A stretch of 13,998 bases of DNA from Nitrospinae bacterium CG11_big_fil_rev_8_21_14_0_20_56_8. Its GTDB lineage: Bacteria > Nitrospinota > Nitrospinia > Nitrospinales > VA-1. Position numbers and translations under genes: made by a program. Below the pieces are notes generated by a model. The model was given only the letters and a program-made list of their open reading frames with translations, was not told the DNA's origin and did not search any database. The stretch is taken from contig PCWF01000125.1 of NCBI GenBank assembly GCA_002796165.1, positions 2,854-16,851 of the forward strand. Reading direction: 5' to 3'. This document shows, piece by piece, positions 1 to 6,605 of this stretch (the stretch's first letter is position 1; each line of letters begins with the position of its first letter).

Positions 1-527
1 CGGAAGTGGCCCAAGGGCTGGAATGCGACGTGGTGGTCAATCTCCAGGGAGACGAACCGCTGATGCCTCCGGAAAATATCGATCTGGTGACCCGCCCGTT
101 TCTGGAAGGAAAGAACCTTTCCATGTCCACGCTGATGATGCCTTTTGGACCGGAAGAAGATATTTTTGATCCAAATATCGTTAAAGTGGTTGTGGATGAG
201 GGGGGAAGAGCGTTATATTTTTCGAGGGCACCCATCCCCTATGATCGGGAGGCCTGGGTTCATCTGGATCGGCGATGCCCCACTTCTTCGGCGGGCTGGT
301 ACAAGCATATCGGGCTTTATGCTTACCGCAGATCATTTCTCCTGGACATTTCCCGGTTGCCTCCTTCACGGTTGGAAACGCTGGAAAAACTGGAACAGTT
401 GCGGGTGCTGGAGGCGGGACATACCATTCAGGTTCTGGAAACACATCAGCGGTCCCTCGGAGTGGATTCCCCGGCGGATATTGCGCGGGTAGAACGGTCT
501 CTGGACGCGATGAACGCCACGGGATGA
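1..527 (+). CDS. kdsB: 3-deoxy-manno-octulosonate cytidylyltransferase (CMP-Kdo synthetase), 5'-truncated by window edge
   Basis: KdsB couples CTP and Kdo to CMP-Kdo plus pyrophosphate in the cytoplasm, the activation step before Kdo is added to lipid A. The reading frame is open to the left edge (first full codon at base 3), so the gene starts outside the window and roughly the first 75-80 residues of a protein of about 250 are missing, including the N-terminal nucleotide-binding motif. Visible family motifs in order are NLQGDEP (Mg/CTP-binding loop with its Asp), YFSRAPIP, HIGLYAYR, LEKLEQLRVLE and a C-terminal GVDSPADIARVE. The stop is TGA at 525-527. The pyrG start lies 45 bp downstream on the same strand, so the two are probably cotranscribed, linking CTP supply to CTP use. 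The internal GTG at base 6 is an ordinary Val codon, not a start. The identification is secure. Confidence 0.95.
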   Translation, partial: EVAQGLECDVVVNLQGDEPLMPPENIDLVTRPFLEGKNLSMSTLMMPFGPEEDIFDPNIVKVVVDEGGRALYFSRAPIPYDREAWVHLDRRCPTSSAGWYKHIGLYAYRRSFLLDISRLPPSRLETLEKLEQLRVLEAGHTIQVLETHQRSLGVDSPADIARVERSLDAMNATG

Positions 528-560
528 CAGTCCAATGGATTCTATTATGAGTTCACCTTT

Positions 561-566
561 AGGGAG
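561..566 (+). promoter_or_regulatory. Shine-Dalgarno site for pyrG (supports a TTG start)
   Basis: AGGGAG lies 6 bases upstream of the TTG at 573. The nearby ATG at 547 is in a different frame, so this purine-rich site is what fixes TTG as the pyrG start. Confidence 0.7.
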
Positions 567-572
567 ACGGTC

Positions 573-2297
573 TTGAAACGGAAGACACACAAGCGGGTCA
601 AATATATTTTTGTCACGGGTGGGGTTCTCTCTTCCCTGGGGAAGGGAATTGCCGCGGCTTCCATCGGCAGTTTGCTGGAATGTTCCGGATTGAAGATCAC
701 CCTGATGAAGCTCGACCCGTATATCAATGTCGATCCCGGAACCATGAATCCGTTCCAGCATGGTGAAGTCTACGTCACCGACGACGGCGCGGAGGCGGAC
801 CTGGACCTGGGGCACTACGAGCGATTCACCCATGCCCGGATGCGCCGGGCCAACAACGTCACCGCCGGGCGGATTTATCACGATGTGATTCAAAAGGAGC
901 GAAGGGGGGATTACCTCGGCTCCACCGTGCAGGTGATCCCGCACATCACCGACGAGATCAAGAAACATATCCGGGAAGTCCGGCACGGGGTGGATGCGGT
1001 GATTTGTGAGATTGGCGGGACGGTGGGGGATATCGAAAGCCTTCCGTTCCTGGAGGCCATCCGGCAGTTCAGATATGAAGTGAGGCCCAAGGACGTCCTT
1101 TATGTCCATCTCACCCTCGTCCCTTATATCCGGACGGCGGGAGAGGTGAAGACCAAACCCACCCAGCACAGCGTTCAAAAACTGCGTGAAATCGGTATCC
1201 AACCCGATATCCTTCTGTGCCGTACGGAGAAACTGCTCTCCAAAAGCATCAAGAAGAAAATTGCCCTGTTCTGCAATGTGGACGTGGACTCGGTGATCAC
1301 CGCGATGGATGTGAAAAGCATCTACCAGGTTCCGCTCAGTCTGCACAAGGAAGGGTTATGCGCGAACATCCTCCGCAAACTGGGCCTGCCCGTGCGGGAA
1401 CCCAATCTGGAACAATGGCAGGACATCAATCTGAAAATCAAAAAACCCGAGGGCGAGGTGGATATCGCCATCGTCGGGAAATATATCGAACTCAAGGAGT
1501 CTTATAAGAGCCTGAGCGAAGCCCTGGTGCACGGGGGAATCGGGAACAACCTCCAGGTCAATTTTCATTGGGTGGATGCGGAGGACCTGGAAAAGGAAAA
1601 TGGGACTCAGAAGCTGGAGCATTGCGATGGCGTGCTGGTTCCCGGCGGATTCGGGGAGCGGGGCATCGAGGGGAAGATCGAGGCCGTGCAATTCGCGCGG
1701 GAACGCAAGGTTCCCTTTTTCGGCATCTGCCTGGGGATGCATTGCGCCGTCATCGAGTTTGCCCGGCACGTCGCCAATTTGAAAAAAGCCAACAGCGCGG
1801 AATTTTCGTCTACTTCTCCCTACCTGATCATCGATCTTTTGCCCGATCAGAATATGAATGGCAACAAGGGGGGAACCATGCGGCTTGGAGAATTCCCCTG
1901 CCAGCTCCGGAAAAACTCAAAAGCGTTCCAGGCCTATGGATTCCGGGAGATTTGCGAACGCCACCGGCACCGTTACGAATTCAACAACCAGTACCGGATC
2001 CAACTTGAGGAAGCGGGAATTCAGTTCAGCGGCCTTTCACCGAACGGCAACCTGGTGGAGATTGTGGAAATTGAAAATCATCCCTGGTTTGTAGCGGGGC
2101 AATTCCATCCCGAGTTCAAGTCCTCCCCCATGGAGCCGCACCCTCTGTTCAAGGCGTTCATTGCGGCCGCGCGGACGTTCCGGAAATCCTTTCCCGATAA
2201 ATGCCAAGGACGGCCGATGGAAGAGGTGATTGCCGCGGGAGAAGTGGCCTTCAAGTATCCCTATGTCGCGGGAAGGCCGGAAGGCATGGAAGATTGA
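573..2297 (+). CDS. pyrG: CTP synthase (glutamine-hydrolysing)
   Basis: PyrG converts UTP to CTP using ATP and glutamine, the last step of de novo CTP synthesis. The 574-residue product has both domains. The N-terminal amidoligase domain (about 1-280) has VTGGVLSSLGKG at 14-25, a Mg/UTP region rich in Asp, and CEIGGTVGDIES near 145-156. The C-terminal class I glutaminase domain has VPGGFGERG near 356-364, nucleophile Cys386 in GICLGM, and His512/Glu514 in QFHPEFKSSP. The start is TTG with a good SD. Two mild oddities are visible. Residue 390, directly after GICLGM, is His where most family members have Gln. The protein also runs about 35 residues past the usual end near residue 538. It follows kdsB by 45 bp and is convergent with the CBS gene, the stops being 3 bp apart, so no separate terminator fits between them. 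The function is secure. Confidence 0.97.
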   Translation: MKRKTHKRVKYIFVTGGVLSSLGKGIAAASIGSLLECSGLKITLMKLDPYINVDPGTMNPFQHGEVYVTDDGAEADLDLGHYERFTHARMRRANNVTAGRIYHDVIQKERRGDYLGSTVQVIPHITDEIKKHIREVRHGVDAVICEIGGTVGDIESLPFLEAIRQFRYEVRPKDVLYVHLTLVPYIRTAGEVKTKPTQHSVQKLREIGIQPDILLCRTEKLLSKSIKKKIALFCNVDVDSVITAMDVKSIYQVPLSLHKEGLCANILRKLGLPVREPNLEQWQDINLKIKKPEGEVDIAIVGKYIELKESYKSLSEALVHGGIGNNLQVNFHWVDAEDLEKENGTQKLEHCDGVLVPGGFGERGIEGKIEAVQFARERKVPFFGICLGMHCAVIEFARHVANLKKANSAEFSSTSPYLIIDLLPDQNMNGNKGGTMRLGEFPCQLRKNSKAFQAYGFREICERHRHRYEFNNQYRIQLEEAGIQFSGLSPNGNLVEIVEIENHPWFVAGQFHPEFKSSPMEPHPLFKAFIAAARTFRKSFPDKCQGRPMEEVIAAGEVAFKYPYVAGRPEGMED

Positions 2298-2300
2298 CCG

Positions 2301-2747
2301 TCAGCTCATGCTTCGAATGAGATCGAGCTTGCCGATCACCCCCACCAGCCTGCCTCCATCGACGACCGGCAGTGTGTGGATCTCCTTTTCCGCCATCACG
2401 GTAACGATATCGCTTGCATCCATATCCGGCGGAACCGTCACCACCTTTTTCTGATAGATATCCTCCACGCGGGTCCCCGTGAGTTTCTTGACCTCGGACT
2501 CAAATTTCTTTTCGCTTTCGAGGAACAGAACCGCGTCGAATAAAGCGATGACCGTGGGGATATGAAGATTTTTGTTCTGCTCGATCAAATCGCCCTGGGT
2601 GACGATTCCCACCACGTTTCCCTCATCGTCCACAACGGGAACCCCGTTCACCTTTTTCTCAACGAAAATTTTCGAGAGTTCCTTGATGGTCGTGTTTTTC
2701 TTTACGGTGACCACGTTTCGGGACATGATGTCTTTTGCGGTTGGCAT
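2301..2747 (-). CDS. Two-CBS-domain protein
   Basis: This 148-residue soluble protein consists almost entirely of a pair of CBS domains, about residues 7-55 (DIMSRNVVTV ... GIVTQGDLI) and 94-146 (VEDIYQKKVVTV ... GVIGKLDLI). They are joined by a roughly 40-residue segment containing HIPTVIALFDAVLFLES, which is common in this group of stand-alone CBS proteins. Paired CBS modules bind adenine nucleotides (AMP, ATP, sometimes SAM or c-di-AMP) and act as energy or ligand sensors. No catalytic domain is attached, so the partner is unknown. The start ATG has a strong SD (GGAGG, 5-base spacer), and the N-terminus MPTAKDIMS is typical. It is transcribed toward pyrG. The upstream leader holds a GC-rich hairpin and a cluster of inverted repeats, listed separately. 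The family call is secure and the biological role unknown. Confidence 0.93.
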   Translation of the reverse strand: MPTAKDIMSRNVVTVKKNTTIKELSKIFVEKKVNGVPVVDDEGNVVGIVTQGDLIEQNKNLHIPTVIALFDAVLFLESEKKFESEVKKLTGTRVEDIYQKKVVTVPPDMDASDIVTVMAEKEIHTLPVVDGGRLVGVIGKLDLIRSMS

Positions 2748-2751
2748 TCTT

Positions 2752-2757
2752 TCCTCC
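2752..2757 (-). promoter_or_regulatory. Strong Shine-Dalgarno site for the CBS-domain gene
   Basis: Read on the minus strand this is GGAGGA, with 5 bases between GGAGG and the ATG at 2747. It fixes the start of the CBS-domain protein. Confidence 0.8.
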
Positions 2758-2902
2758 AGATTTCATGGATATCCCCGGAGTTTTTCTCCGGCGGCGGGTT
2801 ACTTCAGGGGACCAAACTATTCCGCAATGTTGCGATGTCGCAATGGGCTTATCCCCGATCTCAAAAAACAATTTTAGCGAATTCACACTAAATCTACTCT
2901 AG
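2758..2902. other. Leader/promoter region of the CBS-domain gene with hairpin and inverted repeats
   Basis: Together with the MITE-like repeat that follows, this fills the 340-bp gap between the CBS gene and the lptF stop. Two structures are visible. One is a perfect 6-bp stem with a five-T loop (CCGGAG/CTCCGG, 2775-2791), about 28 bp upstream of the CBS start codon. The other is a cluster of overlapping inverted repeats at 2823-2843, in which CGCAA and TTGCG half-sites alternate with TG spacers. No convincing sigma70 -35/-10 pair was found on the minus strand, so the CBS promoter is not assigned. There is no coding potential of note. Confidence 0.5.
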
Positions 2903-3075
2903 CAGGTTGCTGAAAAACCCCAAAAATGTCATCCTGAGTCCTTCGGCAGACTCAGGATAAACTCCGCGAAGGATCCAGCCTGATTAGTAAATTCAAGCTG
3001 GACAAGGGTTTCGGGCAAGATTCTTCGCCGCATTGCGGCTCGGAATGACACCCGAAAGAGTTTTCCAGTAACCTG
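2903..3075. repeat. MITE-like inverted-repeat element, copy 1 (173 bp)
   Basis: The element is bounded by 16-bp terminal inverted repeats. The left end is CAGGTTGCTGAAAAAC; the right end matches its complement at 14 of 16 positions. The inside is itself a nested inverted repeat. TGTCATCCTGAG (2927-2938) pairs with CTCGGAATGACA (3039-3050), and each arm carries its own hairpin: a perfect 8-bp stem at 2933-2940/2949-2956 and a GCCGC/GCGGC stem at 3027-3039. It has no coding capacity. A second copy in the same orientation lies at 10843-10993; the right-hand 100 bases agree at all but about eight positions. No clear target-site duplication was found. It ends 12 bp past the lptF stop, so it may also fold as a transcript end. 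This fits a non-autonomous mobile element. Confidence 0.85.
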
Positions 3076-3087
3076 TTCATACTTACC

Positions 3088-4419
3088 TCACTTTAAAGTC
3101 GGCCGAACGCGCGGGGTATCGGTTTTACCGGACCGTGCTTTCGATGCTACGTTTTTCCGTAAGTCCCGCAAGTCATGGGAGCGGGTTTGTTTTACGCTCG
3201 GCCGGAATGGCCCCGCGGTTTGCGGTCGGGATTGTGAAGAGACCGCCTGAATCGTTTTCCGCAGTTTTTCCCAAATCATGAATATCCGGTTGCCGATCCA
3301 GTCTGAAAATTTGAAGGGGATGTCTTTTTCCATCTTATAGGTAAAATAACCCGCCACCCCGAGAAAAACAAAATTGGGGATCCAGACGGACAAGTAGGGA
3401 TTGATCTCTCCCAACCGGCCCAGGTTTTGCGTCGAAATCAAGCCGATGTAATAAATCAAAATGACCATGATACAAAGGGCGAATCCACCGGATTTCCCCG
3501 ACCTTCGGGAGTGGATTCCCAGCGGGGCTCCCATTAACCCAAACAGCAGGCAGGTGAAGGGGATCGAGAATTTCTTGCTCAGTTCCACCTGCGGACCATT
3601 GAGAGGCAGGCCTTTCTTTTTAAGTTCTTCAATACGCTCCAGGTTTTGCTTTAACGAAAGTTCCCGGTTTCCCACCAGCGCCTCTTCCTTGAGCCGCTCC
3701 GCGGCGGGTAAATTCAGCGTTAAATCATACCGGTCGAAGTTCAGAGTCTGGTATTCGCTTCTGCTCTTTCTCAACTCATGGATGGTGCCGTTCTTGAGTT
3801 GAAGCTGAATCTTGAGCGTCTCCCGGTTCGGCATGATAAATCCCTCCCGCGCGGTGATGACCTTGGAAACCTCGGTATTGCTCATGTCCGCGAGGAAAAT
3901 ACCCCCCATTTGAGTATCGTTTCGATCCTTTACCAGAAAGATAAGCTTGTCGAAATCCTTGTTGAATACGTTGGGTTTGATGTCCAGGTCTGCCCGGTTC
4001 TGAATAATATTGTAGATCAGTTTTTTGTAAGACAGATTTCCCCAGGGAAGGGCGAGAAACATGACCAGGTTGGCAAGCAGGTAGGCGATCAGGGAAAAAT
4101 AGACCACGGGCCGCATCAACTGGAGATAGCTCCAGGTACTGGCTTTCATGGCAATGAACTCATTGTAAGTGGAAAACTGATTGAATGCCGCCACCGAAGC
4201 CACCAGCACGCTCATCGGGATGGTCAATGCGAGGATTGCGGGGGAGATGAACGCCAGAATCTTAAGGATCTCAAAAAACGTGACGCCCCGGTTCACGATC
4301 AACTCGGCTATGAACAGGAATTTGTCCAGGAACATGAGAAACGTAAGCGCCCCCACGCTGAGGATAAACAGTTTTAGCAACTCACTTAGGATGTATCGGT
4401 CGATCGTTATAGGGAGCAT
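3088..4419 (-). CDS. lptF: LptF/LptG-family LPS export permease (probably LptF) with a basic C-terminal tail
   Basis: This is an inner-membrane component of the Lpt machine, which extracts LPS and passes it to the periplasmic bridge, driven by the LptB ATPase. The 443-residue protein has the family layout: three N-terminal membrane segments (about 13-38, 52-78, 101-125), a periplasmic domain (about 130-280), and three C-terminal segments (about 287-301, 312-330, 343-361). Hallmarks are IDRYILSELL at the start, ALTIPMSVLVA near 64-74, and the SIPFTCLLFGLMGAPLGIHSRRSGKSGG region near 285-312. LptF and LptG are hard to tell apart by eye; LptF is preferred from the N-terminus and the SRRSGKSGG loop. 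It exceeds the usual 360-400 residues because of a strongly basic, probably disordered tail after about residue 390. No second permease gene is adjacent. The ATG has no obvious SD. It is divergent from lipA. Confidence 0.85.
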   Translation of the reverse strand: MLPITIDRYILSELLKLFILSVGALTFLMFLDKFLFIAELIVNRGVTFFEILKILAFISPAILALTIPMSVLVASVAAFNQFSTYNEFIAMKASTWSYLQLMRPVVYFSLIAYLLANLVMFLALPWGNLSYKKLIYNIIQNRADLDIKPNVFNKDFDKLIFLVKDRNDTQMGGIFLADMSNTEVSKVITAREGFIMPNRETLKIQLQLKNGTIHELRKSRSEYQTLNFDRYDLTLNLPAAERLKEEALVGNRELSLKQNLERIEELKKKGLPLNGPQVELSKKFSIPFTCLLFGLMGAPLGIHSRRSGKSGGFALCIMVILIYYIGLISTQNLGRLGEINPYLSVWIPNFVFLGVAGYFTYKMEKDIPFKFSDWIGNRIFMIWEKLRKTIQAVSSQSRPQTAGPFRPSVKQTRSHDLRDLRKNVASKARSGKTDTPRVRPTLK

Positions 4420-4475
4420 GGTGCGGGACCGGGCACTTTCCGAGGTGTGAAAATATTTCCATTTTGCCCGGAATA

Positions 4476-4483
4476 ATTATACT
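4476..4483. promoter_or_regulatory. Overlapping divergent -10 elements between lptF and lipA
   Basis: In the 131-bp divergent gap, the minus strand reads TATAAT (4476-4481), a perfect -10 for lptF. The plus strand reads TATACT (4478-4483), with TTTCCA 16 bases upstream as a weak -35 for lipA. No good -35 was found for the minus strand. If both are used, the two transcripts would compete for the same DNA. Confidence 0.4.
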
Positions 4484-4550
4484 ATTGATCCGCGGGGCAT
4501 AAAGAGTTAATTTCCGCCCCATCCAACGCAATCCTGTCCCATCCGGTGCG

Positions 4551-5441
4551 ATGAATTCCCCTTCCAACTTGCAAGAGAAACCCCGAAGACGGTTACCCGA
4601 CTGGTTCAAAGTTCCGTTGCCGCACGGGGAGAACTACACGCGGCTGAAATCCCTCGTCCGTTATCACAAACTGAATACGGTGTGCGAGTCTGCTTCCTGC
4701 CCGAATATCGGCACCTGCTGGAACGCCGGGACGCTGACCCTGATGATCATGGGCGGCACCTGCACGCGCGCCTGCCGGTTTTGCGATGTCCCCACCGGTC
4801 ATCTCGGCCCTCTCGATCCCGGCGAACCGGATGAAGTGGCGTCCATGTTGTCCCAACTTGAAGTGAAATATACCGTGATCACTTCCGTGGACCGGGACGA
4901 TCTTCCCGACGGCGGCGCCCTTCACTGGGCGAAGACGTTGCGGGCCATCCGGGAACGTTGTCCCCATATCAAGGTAGAGGCCCTGATCCCCGACTTCCGG
5001 GGGGACCGGGACTCTATCGGTACCGTGTGCCGCGCCGAACCGGATATCCTCGCGCACAACCTGGAAACTGTCGCCCGCCTGCAGAAACGGGTTCGCCCGC
5101 AATGCCGGTATGAGTGGTCGCTTGAGACCTTGCGCCTGGCTTCCCGCGAGCAGGGGAAAATCACGAAAAGCAGTCTGATGCTGGGATTGGGGGAAACGGA
5201 AGAAGAGGTGTCCGAAACGATGCGCGACCTGGTTTCGGTCGGCTGTCAGATTTTATCCCTCGGCCAGTACCTGGCCCCGACCCGGGATCATCTCGATGTT
5301 GTGGAGTTCATTTCGCCGGAACGCTTTGCCCGGTATAAGGAGATGGGCGAACGTCTGGGATTCCTGCATGTCGAAGCCGGGCCCCTGGTGCGAAGTTCCT
5401 TTCGTGCCGACCTCCAGGCCCGCGCCGCCGGTATAGAATAA
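4551..5441 (+). CDS. lipA: Lipoyl synthase (radical SAM)
   Basis: LipA inserts two sulfur atoms into the octanoyl chain on the lipoyl domains of 2-oxoacid dehydrogenases and glycine cleavage H protein. The 296-residue product has both iron-sulfur sites. The auxiliary-cluster cysteines are Cys45, Cys50 and Cys56 in CESASCPNIGTC, and the radical SAM CX3CX2C motif is Cys71, Cys75 and Cys78 (CTRACRFC). The C-terminal RSSF at 281-284 supplies the conserved Ser ligand of the auxiliary cluster (RSSY in many relatives). Other family motifs are TSVDRDDLPDGG and LGQYLAPTRDHL. Length is normal. The SD before the ATG is weak. No lipB or lipoyl-dependent complex gene lies nearby. It converges with the glycosyltransferase gene on the other strand, with 9 bp between the stop codons. 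The identification is secure. Confidence 0.97.
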   Translation: MNSPSNLQEKPRRRLPDWFKVPLPHGENYTRLKSLVRYHKLNTVCESASCPNIGTCWNAGTLTLMIMGGTCTRACRFCDVPTGHLGPLDPGEPDEVASMLSQLEVKYTVITSVDRDDLPDGGALHWAKTLRAIRERCPHIKVEALIPDFRGDRDSIGTVCRAEPDILAHNLETVARLQKRVRPQCRYEWSLETLRLASREQGKITKSSLMLGLGETEEEVSETMRDLVSVGCQILSLGQYLAPTRDHLDVVEFISPERFARYKEMGERLGFLHVEAGPLVRSSFRADLQARAAGIE

Positions 5442-5450
5442 ACCGTTCGT

Positions 5451-6593
5451 TCATTTCTTTTCGCGGTCCGCATGCAGGGCTTGCTCGGCCCGACCCACCA
5501 CTTCTTTTTTCCAATCGAATCGAAACCGTTTCTGCTTGGCCCGGGTGCGGTCCGCCAGCGACTGGTAGTACTCGGGGTCCGTAACCAGGTGATCGATCTT
5601 TTCCGCCAATTGTTCCGGCTGGGCGAGGGAAAACCAATGTTCGGGATCGGGTAACACCTCTTTGTTTTCCGGAATGCCGCTGACCAGACAGGGGATGCCG
5701 CAGGCCATGGCTTCCAGCAGGGAGTTGGACAAGCCCTCCTGCGAGGAGGAAAATACGAACAGGTCGGCTCCCTGAACCAGCGACGGCGCGTCCTTCCTCC
5801 AACCGGTGAAGATGACCCGGTTGGCCAGATTCAAAGCCAGGGTGAGCCGCTTGAGCGTCCCAATTTCCTTCCCGTCCCCGATGATGAGCAGAACGGACCG
5901 ATCGTGCCGGGTGCGGGAAAACCCGGTGAGTAGAAATTCCAGGTTTTTGCGTTTTTCCAGAAGGCCGGTGGTCGCTATGATGAAGCTGTTTTCGTCGAGG
6001 GAAAACTCGGACAAAATCCGCTCCCGTTGACGGGGTGGATCAAAGGTGAACTCCTCTATGTTGTTGTAGAGGATCCCGATTTTTTCCGCCATTTTCCCGT
6101 GTTTTTCAATCATGGCATGTTTGACCGATTCCGAATTGGCCAGAACCAGGTCTCCATATTCCAGACCCCATTTCTCCAATGCCGATTCGATGATCAGGGC
6201 AAAGCTGGAGCGGGGAGAAGAAGGCCAGCACCGGGCGGGAACGCTACGCAGAAATTCAAGAAGCGGTATGTTCAGGAATCTCCGGGCCGGGATGCAGAGG
6301 GACGCGTAAAGCGGAGAAAAAATGGACAGGAGCTGAATTCGGCAACGATAAGCGGTAAAAAGTATAAACAAAGGTGCGGTAACGAAAAAATAAAGCCAGA
6401 ACCACGGGGAATCGTGGCAAGAAAAGGGACAGGGGAGAAGGTGGGGAATCAACCGGGGTGAAGTGTACGGATAGGGCTCCACCGCGATGTAATGTACTTC
6501 CCATCCCTGTTCCAGGTAGGCTTCGATCTTCATCCGCAATCGTTTGCAGAATCCGCCGGGTTTGTGCTTGTAGTAGACGGTAAGAATTTTCAT
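5451..6593 (-). CDS. GT4-type glycosyltransferase (last gene of operon)
   Basis: This 380-residue protein resembles retaining GT-B glycosyltransferases of family 4, which transfer a sugar from a nucleotide-sugar donor. The N-terminal half (MKILTVYYKHKPGG at the start) would bind acceptor. A hydrophobic stretch at about 64-105 may attach the enzyme to the inner membrane. The C-terminal donor domain shows TTGLLEKRKNLEFLL near 208-222, LIIGDGKE near 236-243, and the EX7E signature at Glu286 and Glu294 inside EGLSNSLLEAMACGIPCLV. The start ATG is 12 bp after the asnB stop with only a weak SD, suggesting translational coupling. With AsnB and the second GT4 it suggests synthesis of a surface polysaccharide or glycolipid. 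The donor and acceptor cannot be read from sequence. The family is secure and the specificity unknown. Confidence 0.88.
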   Translation of the reverse strand: MKILTVYYKHKPGGFCKRLRMKIEAYLEQGWEVHYIAVEPYPYTSPRLIPHLLPCPFSCHDSPWFWLYFFVTAPLFILFTAYRCRIQLLSIFSPLYASLCIPARRFLNIPLLEFLRSVPARCWPSSPRSSFALIIESALEKWGLEYGDLVLANSESVKHAMIEKHGKMAEKIGILYNNIEEFTFDPPRQRERILSEFSLDENSFIIATTGLLEKRKNLEFLLTGFSRTRHDRSVLLIIGDGKEIGTLKRLTLALNLANRVIFTGWRKDAPSLVQGADLFVFSSSQEGLSNSLLEAMACGIPCLVSGIPENKEVLPDPEHWFSLAQPEQLAEKIDHLVTDPEYYQSLADRTRAKQKRFRFDWKKEVVGRAEQALHADREKK

Positions 6594-6605
6594 GGATAAC
6601 GCCGG

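Noticed and set aside
145..492. Tryptophan-rich 115-residue plus-strand frame inside kdsB
   Set aside because: It overlaps the kdsB frame, which shows all family motifs, and has no start signal or domain of its own.
366..1346. 326-residue open frame on the minus strand across kdsB and pyrG
   Set aside because: It lies opposite two clearly identified genes, has no recognisable motif, and is a typical high-GC antisense shadow.
2775..2791. Hairpin as an intrinsic terminator for lptF
   Set aside because: No T run follows on the minus strand, and it lies just ahead of the CBS start codon, inside the expected leader.
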